DNA of 20,373 bases from an uncultured Fastidiosipila sp. (GTDB lineage Bacteria > Bacillota > Clostridia > Saccharofermentanales > Fastidiosipilaceae), in assembly GCA_947253875.1 (NCBI GenBank), contig CAMYAM010000020.1, positions 1-20,373 on the forward strand, read 5' to 3'. The position numbers and the translations under genes are program-made. Within the stretch, counting starts at the first letter, position 1; every line of letters begins with the position of its first letter. Positions 13,036-20,373 of the stretch are shown here, in pieces. The notes beneath the pieces were generated by a model. The model made no database searches, was not told the origin of the DNA, and saw only the letters and a program-made list of their open reading frames with translations.

Positions 13036-14997
13036 ATGAGAAGTGTTGAAGAAGTTTTAAATGAAGAAAAGTACTACTTAGCCGGAGAATATGATCTTGC
13101 TGTTGTTGGTGCAGGTCATGCGGGATGTGAAGCTGCTTTGGCAGCTGCGAGAATGGGTTTGAAAGTAGTTTTGTTTAGCATGTCATTGGAGACAATTGCT
13201 AACTTGCCTTGCAACCCTAATATTGGTGGATCAGCAAAAGGACAGATTGTTCGAGAGATTTCTGCTTTAGGTGGAGAAATGGCTAGAGTGGCAGATAAAG
13301 CTGGTATTCAGTTTAGAATGTTAAACTCATCAAAAGGTCCAGCTGTTAGAGCACCGAGAGCACAAGTAGACCGTAGCCTTTACATGGATGAAATGAAACA
13401 TACTCTTGAAAAAGAAGAAAATCTTCATTTAAGACAAGCAGAGATTGTTGAGCTTTTATCAAAGAAAAATGATAACGGTAAATACGAAATTGAAGCTTGT
13501 GTAAGTATGACCAATGCTATTTATAAAGCAAAGACTTTTATTCTAACTACTGGTACTTATCTTGATGCAAGAATTATTATCGGAGAAACAAATTATTCTA
13601 GTGGTCCAGATAACCAAAGACCTGCTATGGATATTGTTCAGTCTCTTAGCGAGCTTGAATTGCCTTTGCAAAGATTTAAGACAGGAACACCTGTTAGAGT
13701 CAATAAGAATTCTATTGACTTTTCTAAGATGGAGATTCAAGAAGGTGAAGAAGATCCTTGGACATTCTCATTTTTGTATGGTGATGACAGACTTAAAGAG
13801 GCTAGAAAAGATCAGGAAGCGTGCTATATAACATGGACTAGTTCAGGTACACAAAGTATCATAGAGAATAATCTCTATAGGTCGCCACTTTATGGAGGAG
13901 AGTTCCATGGAGTTGGAGCAAGATACTGCCCGAGTATTGAAGATAAAATTGTACGTTTCCCAGACAAAGATAGGCATCAGGTTTTTGTTGAGCCGATGGG
14001 AATTAATACAGAAGAGATGTACATCCAAGGATTATCAAGTAGCTTGCCAGAGGAAGTTCAATTGAAATTTTTGAAGAGTGTTCCTGGACTAGAAAATGCA
14101 GTAGTCCAAAGAACAGGTTATGCAATTGAATATGAATGCATTAATCCATATTGCCTAGGGGCAGATCTTAATGTTAAAACAGTAGAAAACCTTTATACTG
14201 CAGGACAAATTAATGGCACTTCTGGTTACGAAGAGGCTGCAGGTCAAGGTTTGATTGCAGGTATAAATGCAGCTAGAAAAGTTTTGGGCAAGGATAAATT
14301 TGTATTGGATAGATCAGAAGCATACATAGGTGTTCTAATAGATGACTTAGTAACTGAAGGTACCAAAGAACCTTACAGAATGCTTTCTTCTAGAGCAGAA
14401 TATAGATTGATTTTACGCCAAGATAATGCGGATTTAAGATTGACTGATTTGGGTTACGAACTTGGTCTAGTCAGTGAAAAACAATATGAAGGTTTTAAAC
14501 AAAGAAGATTAGATTTAGAGAATGAAATTGCGAGAATTGAAGCCGTTAGAGTAACTCCATCAGAAAAAGTCAATAAATTCCTCGAAGCAAAAGGCACTAG
14601 TGCTCTGAATACAGGCGCAAGTTTGGCAGATCTTCTAAGAAGACCTCAGATAAAGTATCTAGACTTAGCAGAGATTGATCCTGAGATTAATACAGAAGAT
14701 AAAGTTTTAATTGATAGTGTTGAAAATGCAATCAAGTATGCAGGTTATATAGAAATTGAGCAAAGAAGAATTGATAAATTTAAGAAACGTGAACAAAAAG
14801 TCTTGCCAGAAGATATAGACTATAAAGCAATTACTGGTTTGCGTAATGAAGCTAAGGAAAAATTAGATAAAATGAGACCTGAATCAATAGGACAAGCCAG
14901 CAGGATTTCAGGAGTTTCTCCGGCAGATATCGGAGTGTTGTTGGTTTATCTTGAAGCTAAAGAAAAACAAGCAAAATACAATGCTAAAAAAGGATAG
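13036..14997 (+). CDS. mnmG: tRNA U34 5-carboxymethylaminomethyl synthesis enzyme MnmG (GidA)
   Basis: 653 aa FAD protein. The dinucleotide-binding motif VVGAGHAGCEAALAAARMG begins at residue 23 (GAGHAG 25-30). Two conserved cysteines are seen: Cys59 in NLPCNPNIGG and the one in RYCPSIEDK. The GYAIEYECINP and TSGYEEAAGQGL blocks and the C-terminal helical MnmE-binding part, ending SRISGVSPADIGVLLVYL, are all present. MnmG uses FAD and methylenetetrahydrofolate together with MnmE. About 15 residues precede the place where most MnmG proteins begin. The ribosome binding site is poor: the nearest purine-rich run is GAAAG 8 bases off. No better in-frame start lies nearby. The 119 bases before it hold the mnmE-end repeats. 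The gap to rsmG is only 2 bases. Confidence 0.97.
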   Translation: MRSVEEVLNEEKYYLAGEYDLAVVGAGHAGCEAALAAARMGLKVVLFSMSLETIANLPCNPNIGGSAKGQIVREISALGGEMARVADKAGIQFRMLNSSKGPAVRAPRAQVDRSLYMDEMKHTLEKEENLHLRQAEIVELLSKKNDNGKYEIEACVSMTNAIYKAKTFILTTGTYLDARIIIGETNYSSGPDNQRPAMDIVQSLSELELPLQRFKTGTPVRVNKNSIDFSKMEIQEGEEDPWTFSFLYGDDRLKEARKDQEACYITWTSSGTQSIIENNLYRSPLYGGEFHGVGARYCPSIEDKIVRFPDKDRHQVFVEPMGINTEEMYIQGLSSSLPEEVQLKFLKSVPGLENAVVQRTGYAIEYECINPYCLGADLNVKTVENLYTAGQINGTSGYEEAAGQGLIAGINAARKVLGKDKFVLDRSEAYIGVLIDDLVTEGTKEPYRMLSSRAEYRLILRQDNADLRLTDLGYELGLVSEKQYEGFKQRRLDLENEIARIEAVRVTPSEKVNKFLEAKGTSALNTGASLADLLRRPQIKYLDLAEIDPEINTEDKVLIDSVENAIKYAGYIEIEQRRIDKFKKREQKVLPEDIDYKAITGLRNEAKEKLDKMRPESIGQASRISGVSPADIGVLLVYLEAKEKQAKYNAKKG

Positions 14998-14999
14998 TT

Positions 15000-15851
15000 A
15001 TGACTAGTGAAGAAATGGTGAAGCAGGATCAAATGAAAGCTAATGAAGAAATTAATAAAGTTGCTGAATCTGGTGCTTATAAGTCTAAAGTAGATATGCC
15101 GGAAGAGTTTACACCAGAGATAGAGGCTGAATTGGAGAGCTTAGAGAAACTTTTGCAAAAGAATGAAAAATTTTCTGCTCTTCAAGAAAAAAATATTTTG
15201 ATTTACTCAGAAATGGTTCTGAGAAAAAACCGTTATTTGAACTTAACTAGTATTACTGATGCAGAGGGTTTTTACAGTAAGCACATTATTGATAGCTTGG
15301 CTTTGCTTGAGTTTGTTGATGAAATTATTAGTGAAAACAATCAGAAAAAAATAACTTTTCTCGATGTAGGAAGTGGTGCAGGTTTTCCAGGAATACCTAT
15401 AAAAATAATGAGACCAGAAATTGAAATGGTTTTATTAGATTCTCTAAATAAGAGAGTTAAATTTTTAGAATCAGTTGCACGAGAATTAAACTTAAACGAC
15501 ATAAGTTTCTTACATGGAAGAGCAGAAGATTTTGCCCATTTCCCAGAGTACAGAGAAGGGTTTGATATAGTAACTGCAAGAGCTGTTGCTAAATTACCTA
15601 CACTTCTGGAATTAACGTTGCCATACGTTAAAAGATCTTCAGTTTTTTTAGCTATGAAAACAAGTGAAGCAGAATTAAAAACTGCAGAGAAGGCTTTGAA
15701 TATTCTTGGAGCGCGAGTTGAGTCTGAGAAAAATTTAATTTTACCTTTTGATGCAGGTGAGAGAACTGTAATCAAAATACGTAAAGATAAGTCAACACCA
15801 AAGAAATATCCAAGACAAGCAGGAACTCCAAGCAAAGCCCCTTTGATCTAA
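15000..15851 (+). CDS. rsmG: 16S rRNA (guanine-N7) methyltransferase RsmG (GidB)
   Basis: 283 aa. The SAM-binding glycine motif LDVGSGAGFPG begins at residue 121. NLTSI (81-85), KHIIDSL (94-100) and TARAVA (192-197) are the other family marks, and the chain ends KKYPRQAGTPSKAPL, the usual substrate-side tail. RsmG methylates N7 of G527 (E. coli numbering) in 16S rRNA with S-adenosylmethionine. Its loss is a known route to low-level streptomycin resistance. Bacillus RsmG is about 239 aa. The surplus here is a charged, helical N-terminal extension of about 45 residues. That start is backed by AAGGA 5 bases before the ATG, 2 bases after the mnmG stop. It is the last gene of the mnmE-mnmG-rsmG unit. 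Confidence 0.96.
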   Translation: MTSEEMVKQDQMKANEEINKVAESGAYKSKVDMPEEFTPEIEAELESLEKLLQKNEKFSALQEKNILIYSEMVLRKNRYLNLTSITDAEGFYSKHIIDSLALLEFVDEIISENNQKKITFLDVGSGAGFPGIPIKIMRPEIEMVLLDSLNKRVKFLESVARELNLNDISFLHGRAEDFAHFPEYREGFDIVTARAVAKLPTLLELTLPYVKRSSVFLAMKTSEAELKTAEKALNILGARVESEKNLILPFDAGERTVIKIRKDKSTPKKYPRQAGTPSKAPLI

Positions 15852-15857
15852 AGATTA

Positions 15858-15866
15858 TGTTATAAT
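15858..15866 (+). promoter_or_regulatory. Extended -10 promoter of gyrA
   Basis: TGTTATAAT: perfect TATAAT at 15861-15866 with TG at the extended -10 position, 7 bases after the rsmG stop. No convincing -35 is found. Predicted start is near 15873, leaving a leader of about 22 bases. Relaxation-dependent control is common for gyrase genes but cannot be read here. Confidence 0.55.
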
Positions 15867-15894
15867 TTAAGGAGTTATAAATTGGAGGAAACTC

Positions 15895-18588
15895 ATGGCA
15901 AAAAACGATAATATCAGCACTTTCAAGTCACAAGGAATAAGTGCAGATGAACTTTTCGAAAGTAATGTAAATAACGTAATTCCTGTTAACTTGGAAGGCG
16001 AAATGAAACAAGCTTTCATTGATTATGCTATGTCAGTTATTACTGATAGAGCCTTACCTGATGTTAGAGATGGACTTAAACCCGTTCACCGTAGAATTTT
16101 ATACTCAATGCAGACTCAAAGTCTGACTCCGGATAAACCTTATAGAAAATCTGCTACCGTTGTTGGTGAAGTTTTAGGACATTACCACCCTCATGGAGAC
16201 GCGTCTGTTTATGATGCAATGGTTCGTTTAGCTCAAGACTTTTCAATGCGTCATACATTAGTTGATGGACATGGTAACTTCGGTTCAAGAGATGGTGACC
16301 CAGCTGCTGCTTATCGTTATACAGAAGCAAGATTAACAAAACTTGGCGTTGCCATGATGGAAAGTATCAATAAAGATACAGTTGATTTCAAGCCTAATTT
16401 CGATGGGCATGATATGGAACCTGTTGTCTTGCCAGCTAACTTCCCTAATCTTTTGGTTAACGGATCAACTGGTATCGCTGTAGGTATGGCAACAAATATT
16501 CCAGCACATAACTTAGGTGAAACTATTGATGCAGCAATTTGTTTGATGAAAAATCCAGAGGCTTCCGTTAGTGAGCTTATGGAATATATTAAAGGTCCAG
16601 ATTTCCCTACAGGAGGAACAATTCTTGGTACAGAAGGTATTAAGGAAACCTATGAGACTGGTAAAGGTAGAATTGTAGTCAGGGCAGAGGCTGAAATTCA
16701 TGCAAAAGATAATGGTAGACAAGAGATTATTGTAAAGAGCTTACCGTATGCTGTAAATAAAGCACGTTTGATTGAGAAAATTGCTGAGTATGTTAAGGAA
16801 GGCAAAATTGAGGGAATTTCAAACATTAGAGATGATTCAGCTCGTGATGAACAAGTTAGAATTGTTATTGAATTAAAACGTGATGCTAATGCCAAACTAA
16901 CCTTAAATCAACTTTATAAATATTCAAAGATGCAAGAAGCATTCAATGCCAACATGTTAGCTCTTGTTCCAGGACAGGATGGTTCATACAAACCAGAATT
17001 GCTAACTTTAAGAACAGCACTTCAGTATTTCTTGAATCATAACCGTGATGTTATAACCCGTAGAATTAAATTTGATCTGGAAAAAGCTTTAGCACGTCAA
17101 CATATTGTTGAAGGTTTACGTATTGCTATAGATTTCATTGATGAAGTTATCAAAATCATCAGATCTTCAGCAAATGAAGTTCAAGCAAAAGAAAGACTTC
17201 AAGAAAGATTTGATTTTTCAGAGCGTCAAGCACAACACATTGTTGATATGCGTTTAGGTCGTTTGACTGCATTAGAAAGAGAAAAATTAGAAGCTGAATA
17301 CGAAGAATTGAGCAATCGTATTGCAGAATATAGAGAGCTGTTAAGCAACGAAGAAAAACTAACTGAATTAAGAATTGGTGAATTAACTGAGTTCAAGGAC
17401 GCGTATGCAGATGAGAGAAGAACTGTAATAGATATGTACGGTATCGATGGTATTGCCGATGAATCCTTGATTAAGAAAGAAGACGTAGTAGTTGTTCTTA
17501 CAAAATTTGGATATGTTAAGAGAACTCCTACATCTACTTACGAAGTGCAACATAGGGGTGGTATCGGTGTAAGTGGACTTTCGACTAGAGAAGAAGACCA
17601 AGTTGTAGACATGTTTGCTGTGTCTACGCACGATGTTTTATTAGTGTTTACTGATAAAGGACGTGTTTTCAAATTGAAAGGATATGATATACCTGAAGGA
17701 TCAAGGACAGCAAGAGGAACAGCGATAGTAAATATCTTGCAACTAGAAGCTGATGAAAAAGTTAAAAAGATTATTAACCTACCTAATGATGTCGCTGATG
17801 AAGATAGCTATGACATGGCCGGTACTTTATTCTTTGCTACAGAAAGAGGATATGTCAAACGTACAAATCTTGAAGATTTTAGAAATATCAACAAAACAGG
17901 TATTATCGCAATTAAACTAGAAGATTATGACCACTTGCTAAATGTTGAGTACCTACCTGAAGAAGATCATGATGTAATGCTCATTACTAAGAATGGTAAA
18001 GGTATTAGATTTGATCAAAATGATGTAAGAATTATGGGACGTAGCGCGCGTGGTGTACGAGGTATAAACCTAGATGATAATGACGAAGTTATAGCAATTG
18101 TTCCATTAAGAAATGATCATGTTGAATTGCTATTCGTAACAGAAAAAGGTTTCGGTAAGAAGACCTTTGCACAAGAGTTTAGAGCTCAAAGCAGAGGTGG
18201 TAAAGGTCTAATCTGTTACAAGGCTAGTGAACGTACAGGTGGACTTGTTAAAGCTAGTGAACTGTATGATTTCTTAAATGTTATTATAATGAATCAAGCT
18301 GGATTAATAATTAGAATACCTAGTGCAGAAATACCTAATTTAGGTCGATATGCATCAGGAGTTCATTTAATGAGAGTCGTAAATGATGACGTCTTAACAT
18401 ATGCAGTTGTTCTTAAATCTGATGAAAATGAGAATGTAGATGCTGAGATTGATGTAGATGATGAAGATGCGGCAGATTTATATAAATCTGATGAAGATAT
18501 CTATTCAGATGAATATAACTTTGATGAAGAAGAGAAAGATTATGGTGATTTAGACTCGGATGATGAAAAAGACGATGAATATCTTTAA
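15895..18588 (+). CDS. gyrA: DNA gyrase subunit A
   Basis: 897 aa. The breakage-reunion domain contains the quinolone-determining region HPHGDASVYD (98-107) and the catalytic tyrosine Tyr142 in YRYTEARL. The coiled-coil arm follows, and the C-terminal pinwheel domain starts at about 525. The GyrA-box position reads QHRGGIG (552-558), losing two usual basic residues. A better copy of the motif, QSRGGKG, stands at 765-771 in a later blade. The last 55 residues (843-897) are an acidic tail with 29 Asp/Glu. Ala103 replaces the Ser/Thr common at E. coli position 83. Asp107 (E. coli 87) is kept. GGAGGAA precedes the ATG. gyrB is not in the window. GyrA plus GyrB adds negative supercoils using ATP. 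A ParC reading is less likely given the near-complete GyrA-box and pinwheel. Confidence 0.96.
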   Translation: MAKNDNISTFKSQGISADELFESNVNNVIPVNLEGEMKQAFIDYAMSVITDRALPDVRDGLKPVHRRILYSMQTQSLTPDKPYRKSATVVGEVLGHYHPHGDASVYDAMVRLAQDFSMRHTLVDGHGNFGSRDGDPAAAYRYTEARLTKLGVAMMESINKDTVDFKPNFDGHDMEPVVLPANFPNLLVNGSTGIAVGMATNIPAHNLGETIDAAICLMKNPEASVSELMEYIKGPDFPTGGTILGTEGIKETYETGKGRIVVRAEAEIHAKDNGRQEIIVKSLPYAVNKARLIEKIAEYVKEGKIEGISNIRDDSARDEQVRIVIELKRDANAKLTLNQLYKYSKMQEAFNANMLALVPGQDGSYKPELLTLRTALQYFLNHNRDVITRRIKFDLEKALARQHIVEGLRIAIDFIDEVIKIIRSSANEVQAKERLQERFDFSERQAQHIVDMRLGRLTALEREKLEAEYEELSNRIAEYRELLSNEEKLTELRIGELTEFKDAYADERRTVIDMYGIDGIADESLIKKEDVVVVLTKFGYVKRTPTSTYEVQHRGGIGVSGLSTREEDQVVDMFAVSTHDVLLVFTDKGRVFKLKGYDIPEGSRTARGTAIVNILQLEADEKVKKIINLPNDVADEDSYDMAGTLFFATERGYVKRTNLEDFRNINKTGIIAIKLEDYDHLLNVEYLPEEDHDVMLITKNGKGIRFDQNDVRIMGRSARGVRGINLDDNDEVIAIVPLRNDHVELLFVTEKGFGKKTFAQEFRAQSRGGKGLICYKASERTGGLVKASELYDFLNVIIMNQAGLIIRIPSAEIPNLGRYASGVHLMRVVNDDVLTYAVVLKSDENENVDAEIDVDDEDAADLYKSDEDIYSDEYNFDEEEKDYGDLDSDDEKDDEYL

Positions 18589-18642
18589 ATCTAAGATGTT
18601 TAAATCAATAAATAAGCAAGAATCAATTAGGAGTGTTTGTTT

Positions 18643-19923
18643 GTGAAAATAAAAGACTTAGCAAAAAAAATAACAGAATTGATACCAGACGAAAAAGCGA
18701 AAAAATTTTTTGAACCCTGCTTTTTGAGTACTTGGGAGACTACAACCGAGAAGCTAGATGATGATAAATATTTTGTTATAACTGGAGATATTCCTGCGCT
18801 ATGGTTGCGTGATTCTTCAGCCCAAGTTCAGCACTTGTTGGCGTTTGCTCCCTATTCAGATGAGGTAAAGGAACTGGTTAAAGGCCTTTCAAAAACTCAA
18901 GTTGAGTGTATCCTCATAGATCCTTATGCTAATGCTTTTAATAAAACTGATAGTGGTGCAGGTCATCATACTGATATTACAGAGATGCATCCTAGATTAT
19001 GGGAGAGAAAGTATGAGATAGATTCACTTTGCTACCCAATACGCTTGGCTTATCAATATTGGCAAGTAACTAGAGATTCAAGTATTTTTACTCCTGAATT
19101 TAAAGAAGCTATTAATACAATAATTGATTTGTGGACAGTTGAGCAAAAACATGAAAACTCTTCATATACTTTTGAAAGAGTAGACAGAATTGAAGAAGCT
19201 GGAGTACTTCCGAATAATGGTAAAGGAAATCCGGTTGCGTATACGGGTATGACCTGGTCCGGCTTTAGACCAAGCGATGACATGTGTGTATACGGTTATT
19301 TAGTTCCTTCGAATATGTTTGCTAAGGTATCTCTAGAACAAATAGCAGAAATTGCAGAACTAGTTTATGAGGATGTTCAGCTAAAGGAAAGAGCTCTTAA
19401 GTTAAAGGCAGAAATTGAAAAAGGATTAGCAGAATTTGCTATTGTGGATTATAAAGATTTTGGTGATATCTATGCCTATGAAGTAGATGGAATGGGTAAT
19501 CACCTGTTCTTAGATGACGCAAATGTACCAAGTCTTTTGAGTTTACCTTATTTGGGAGCCATTGCAGCTGATGATCCTATATATTTAAATACAAGAAAGT
19601 TTATTTTAAGTCCAGAAAATAGAACTTATTATAGTGGAAAATATGCAGCTGGAATTGGTAGTGACCATACTCCAGAAAATTATGTCTGGCATATCGCTTT
19701 AAGTATGCAAGGCTTAACAAGTGTTGATGATGCTGAAAGAAAGAAAATCCTAGAAACTCTTATGAGCACTGATGCAGGAACTTATCAGATGCATGAAGGA
19801 TTTAATATAAATAATCCAGATGAATTTACTAGACCTTGGTTTGCTTGGTCGAACAGCTTGTTTGCTGAGTATTTGATAGATTACTTTAATTTAGTGGAGA
19901 AATTCGAACAAAGTTTGAATTAA
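18643..19923 (+). CDS. Glycoside hydrolase family 125 exo-alpha-mannosidase
   Basis: 426 aa covering one GH125 domain over its whole length. Family blocks are visible: TGDIPALWLRDSSAQV (47-62), HTDITEMHPRLWERKYEIDSL split as DITEMHPRLWERKYE, TWSGFRPSDDMCVYGY (204-219), and MHEGFNINNPDEFTRPWFAW (383-402). In characterised GH125 enzymes, which are metal-independent and act on alpha-1,6-linked mannose, the acid is the Asp of the RPSDD block (212 or 213 here) and the base is the Glu of MHEGF (385). No signal peptide, so it would act on imported oligosaccharides. The GTG at 18643 lies 9 bases after AGGAG (18629-18633). A TTG two codons earlier has only 3 bases of spacing. It starts 54 bases after gyrA, with no clear terminator or promoter between, and a sulfatase follows after 44 bases. 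Confidence 0.93.
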   Translation: MKIKDLAKKITELIPDEKAKKFFEPCFLSTWETTTEKLDDDKYFVITGDIPALWLRDSSAQVQHLLAFAPYSDEVKELVKGLSKTQVECILIDPYANAFNKTDSGAGHHTDITEMHPRLWERKYEIDSLCYPIRLAYQYWQVTRDSSIFTPEFKEAINTIIDLWTVEQKHENSSYTFERVDRIEEAGVLPNNGKGNPVAYTGMTWSGFRPSDDMCVYGYLVPSNMFAKVSLEQIAEIAELVYEDVQLKERALKLKAEIEKGLAEFAIVDYKDFGDIYAYEVDGMGNHLFLDDANVPSLLSLPYLGAIAADDPIYLNTRKFILSPENRTYYSGKYAAGIGSDHTPENYVWHIALSMQGLTSVDDAERKKILETLMSTDAGTYQMHEGFNINNPDEFTRPWFAWSNSLFAEYLIDYFNLVEKFEQSLN

Positions 19924-19967
19924 TATCTTGATTAAAAAGCTAGTAAGGTAAGTTTATAGATAAAGTT

Positions 19968-20373
19968 ATGAGCATTAATACAAAAAGAAAAAATATAGTT
20001 TTTATTTTAGCAGATGATTTGGGTGCTTGGGCGCTTGGTTATGCAGGTAATAATGAGGTACAAACTCCTAATTTGGATAAGCTTGCTGATGAGAGCCGAA
20101 TTTTCACTAATTTTTATTGCGCATCGCCTGTGTGCTCGCCTGCTAGAGCCTCTATATTGACAGGACAAATTCCATCACGCCATGGTGTATTGGATTGGAT
20201 AGATGGTGGTCATATTGATAAAACTTATATTGAAGAAAAAGGTATAGAGGATTCTTTTGGTTTTTATGCACGTGAAAGAAATGCAATTCGATATCTAGAA
20301 GATCAGACTACTTATACTGATTTGTTGGCTGAGAATGGATATAGAGTCGGGTTAAGTGGCAAGTGGCACTTGG
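19968..20373 (+). CDS. Type I (formylglycine) sulfatase, N-terminal part, cut by the window end
   Basis: 135 codons are present and the frame runs off the right edge. It begins MSINTKRKNIVFILADDLG, in which ADD supplies metal-binding Asp residues. CSPARASILTG starts at residue 56, the C-x-P-x-R sulfatase signature whose Cys56 must be oxidised to formylglycine. SGKWHL at the end is the next conserved block. In an anaerobe the maturation would be done by a radical-SAM anSME rather than the oxygen-dependent enzyme. Such a gene is not seen here. No signal peptide, matching the cytoplasmic GH125 next door. The ribosome binding site is weak (AAGG about 20 bases off). The two genes probably form one unit, and the substrate, perhaps a sulfated glycan, is unknown. 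Confidence 0.9.
   Translation, partial: MSINTKRKNIVFILADDLGAWALGYAGNNEVQTPNLDKLADESRIFTNFYCASPVCSPARASILTGQIPSRHGVLDWIDGGHIDKTYIEEKGIEDSFGFYARERNAIRYLEDQTTYTDLLAENGYRVGLSGKWHL

Noticed and set aside
15341..15835. 164-codon minus-strand open frame opposite rsmG
   Set aside because: It lies wholly antisense to a certain gene, has no ribosome binding site or protein character, and results from the codon bias of the plus-strand gene.

Overview
This is an AT-rich window with all the marks of a Bacillota (Firmicutes) chromosome. It has strong AGGAGG-type ribosome binding sites, sigma-A promoters, short intrinsic terminators, a strong AGA bias for arginine, and Bacillota-typical genes (veg, a ydbC-type PC4 gene, jag/khpB, a YidC without signal sequence, a CtsR operator). 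A clostridial, probably anaerobic lineage is likely, but I cannot name the genus.

Left end (1-2396, minus strand): a tRNA-Arg(ACG) with encoded CCA, a consensus promoter and a terminator, then a cytoplasmic S9-family prolyl-oligopeptidase-like peptidase. A 430-base divergent intergenic region follows, carrying the promoter and a long, foldable leader for the next gene.

Protein quality-control block (2827-6437, plus strand): trigger factor (tig), clpP and clpX. Each unit is closed by its own hairpin terminator. clpP has a sigma-A promoter whose start region is covered by a good CtsR operator. Trigger factor handles nascent chains and ClpXP degrades failed or tagged ones.

Regulatory block (6500-8547): a bidirectional terminator, a minus-strand ydbC-type single-strand nucleic-acid-binding gene, and a divergent AraC-type regulator with a near-perfect 19-bp inverted repeat between them. 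veg follows with its own extended -10 promoter.

Origin-type block (8560-18588, plus strand): rpmH (unlisted because it is only 45 codons), rnpA, yidD, yidC and jag form one operon ending in a terminator with a UACG tetraloop. mnmE, mnmG and rsmG (tRNA U34 and 16S rRNA modification) follow, then gyrA from its own extended -10 promoter. In many bacteria rpmH is next to dnaA/oriC. Here veg sits there instead and no DnaA-box cluster is visible.

Right end (18643-20373): a GH125 alpha-mannosidase and the first 135 codons of a type I sulfatase. Both are apparently cytoplasmic and are strung behind gyrA with no clear promoter or terminator, which suggests a small glycan-catabolic appendage.

No mobile element, CRISPR array or clear new system is present. 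The most distinctive signals are three in-frame copies of the last six mnmE codons (xCI(G/E)K-stop), the structured tig leader, the palindrome between ydbC and the AraC gene, and an alanine at the quinolone-determining position of GyrA.
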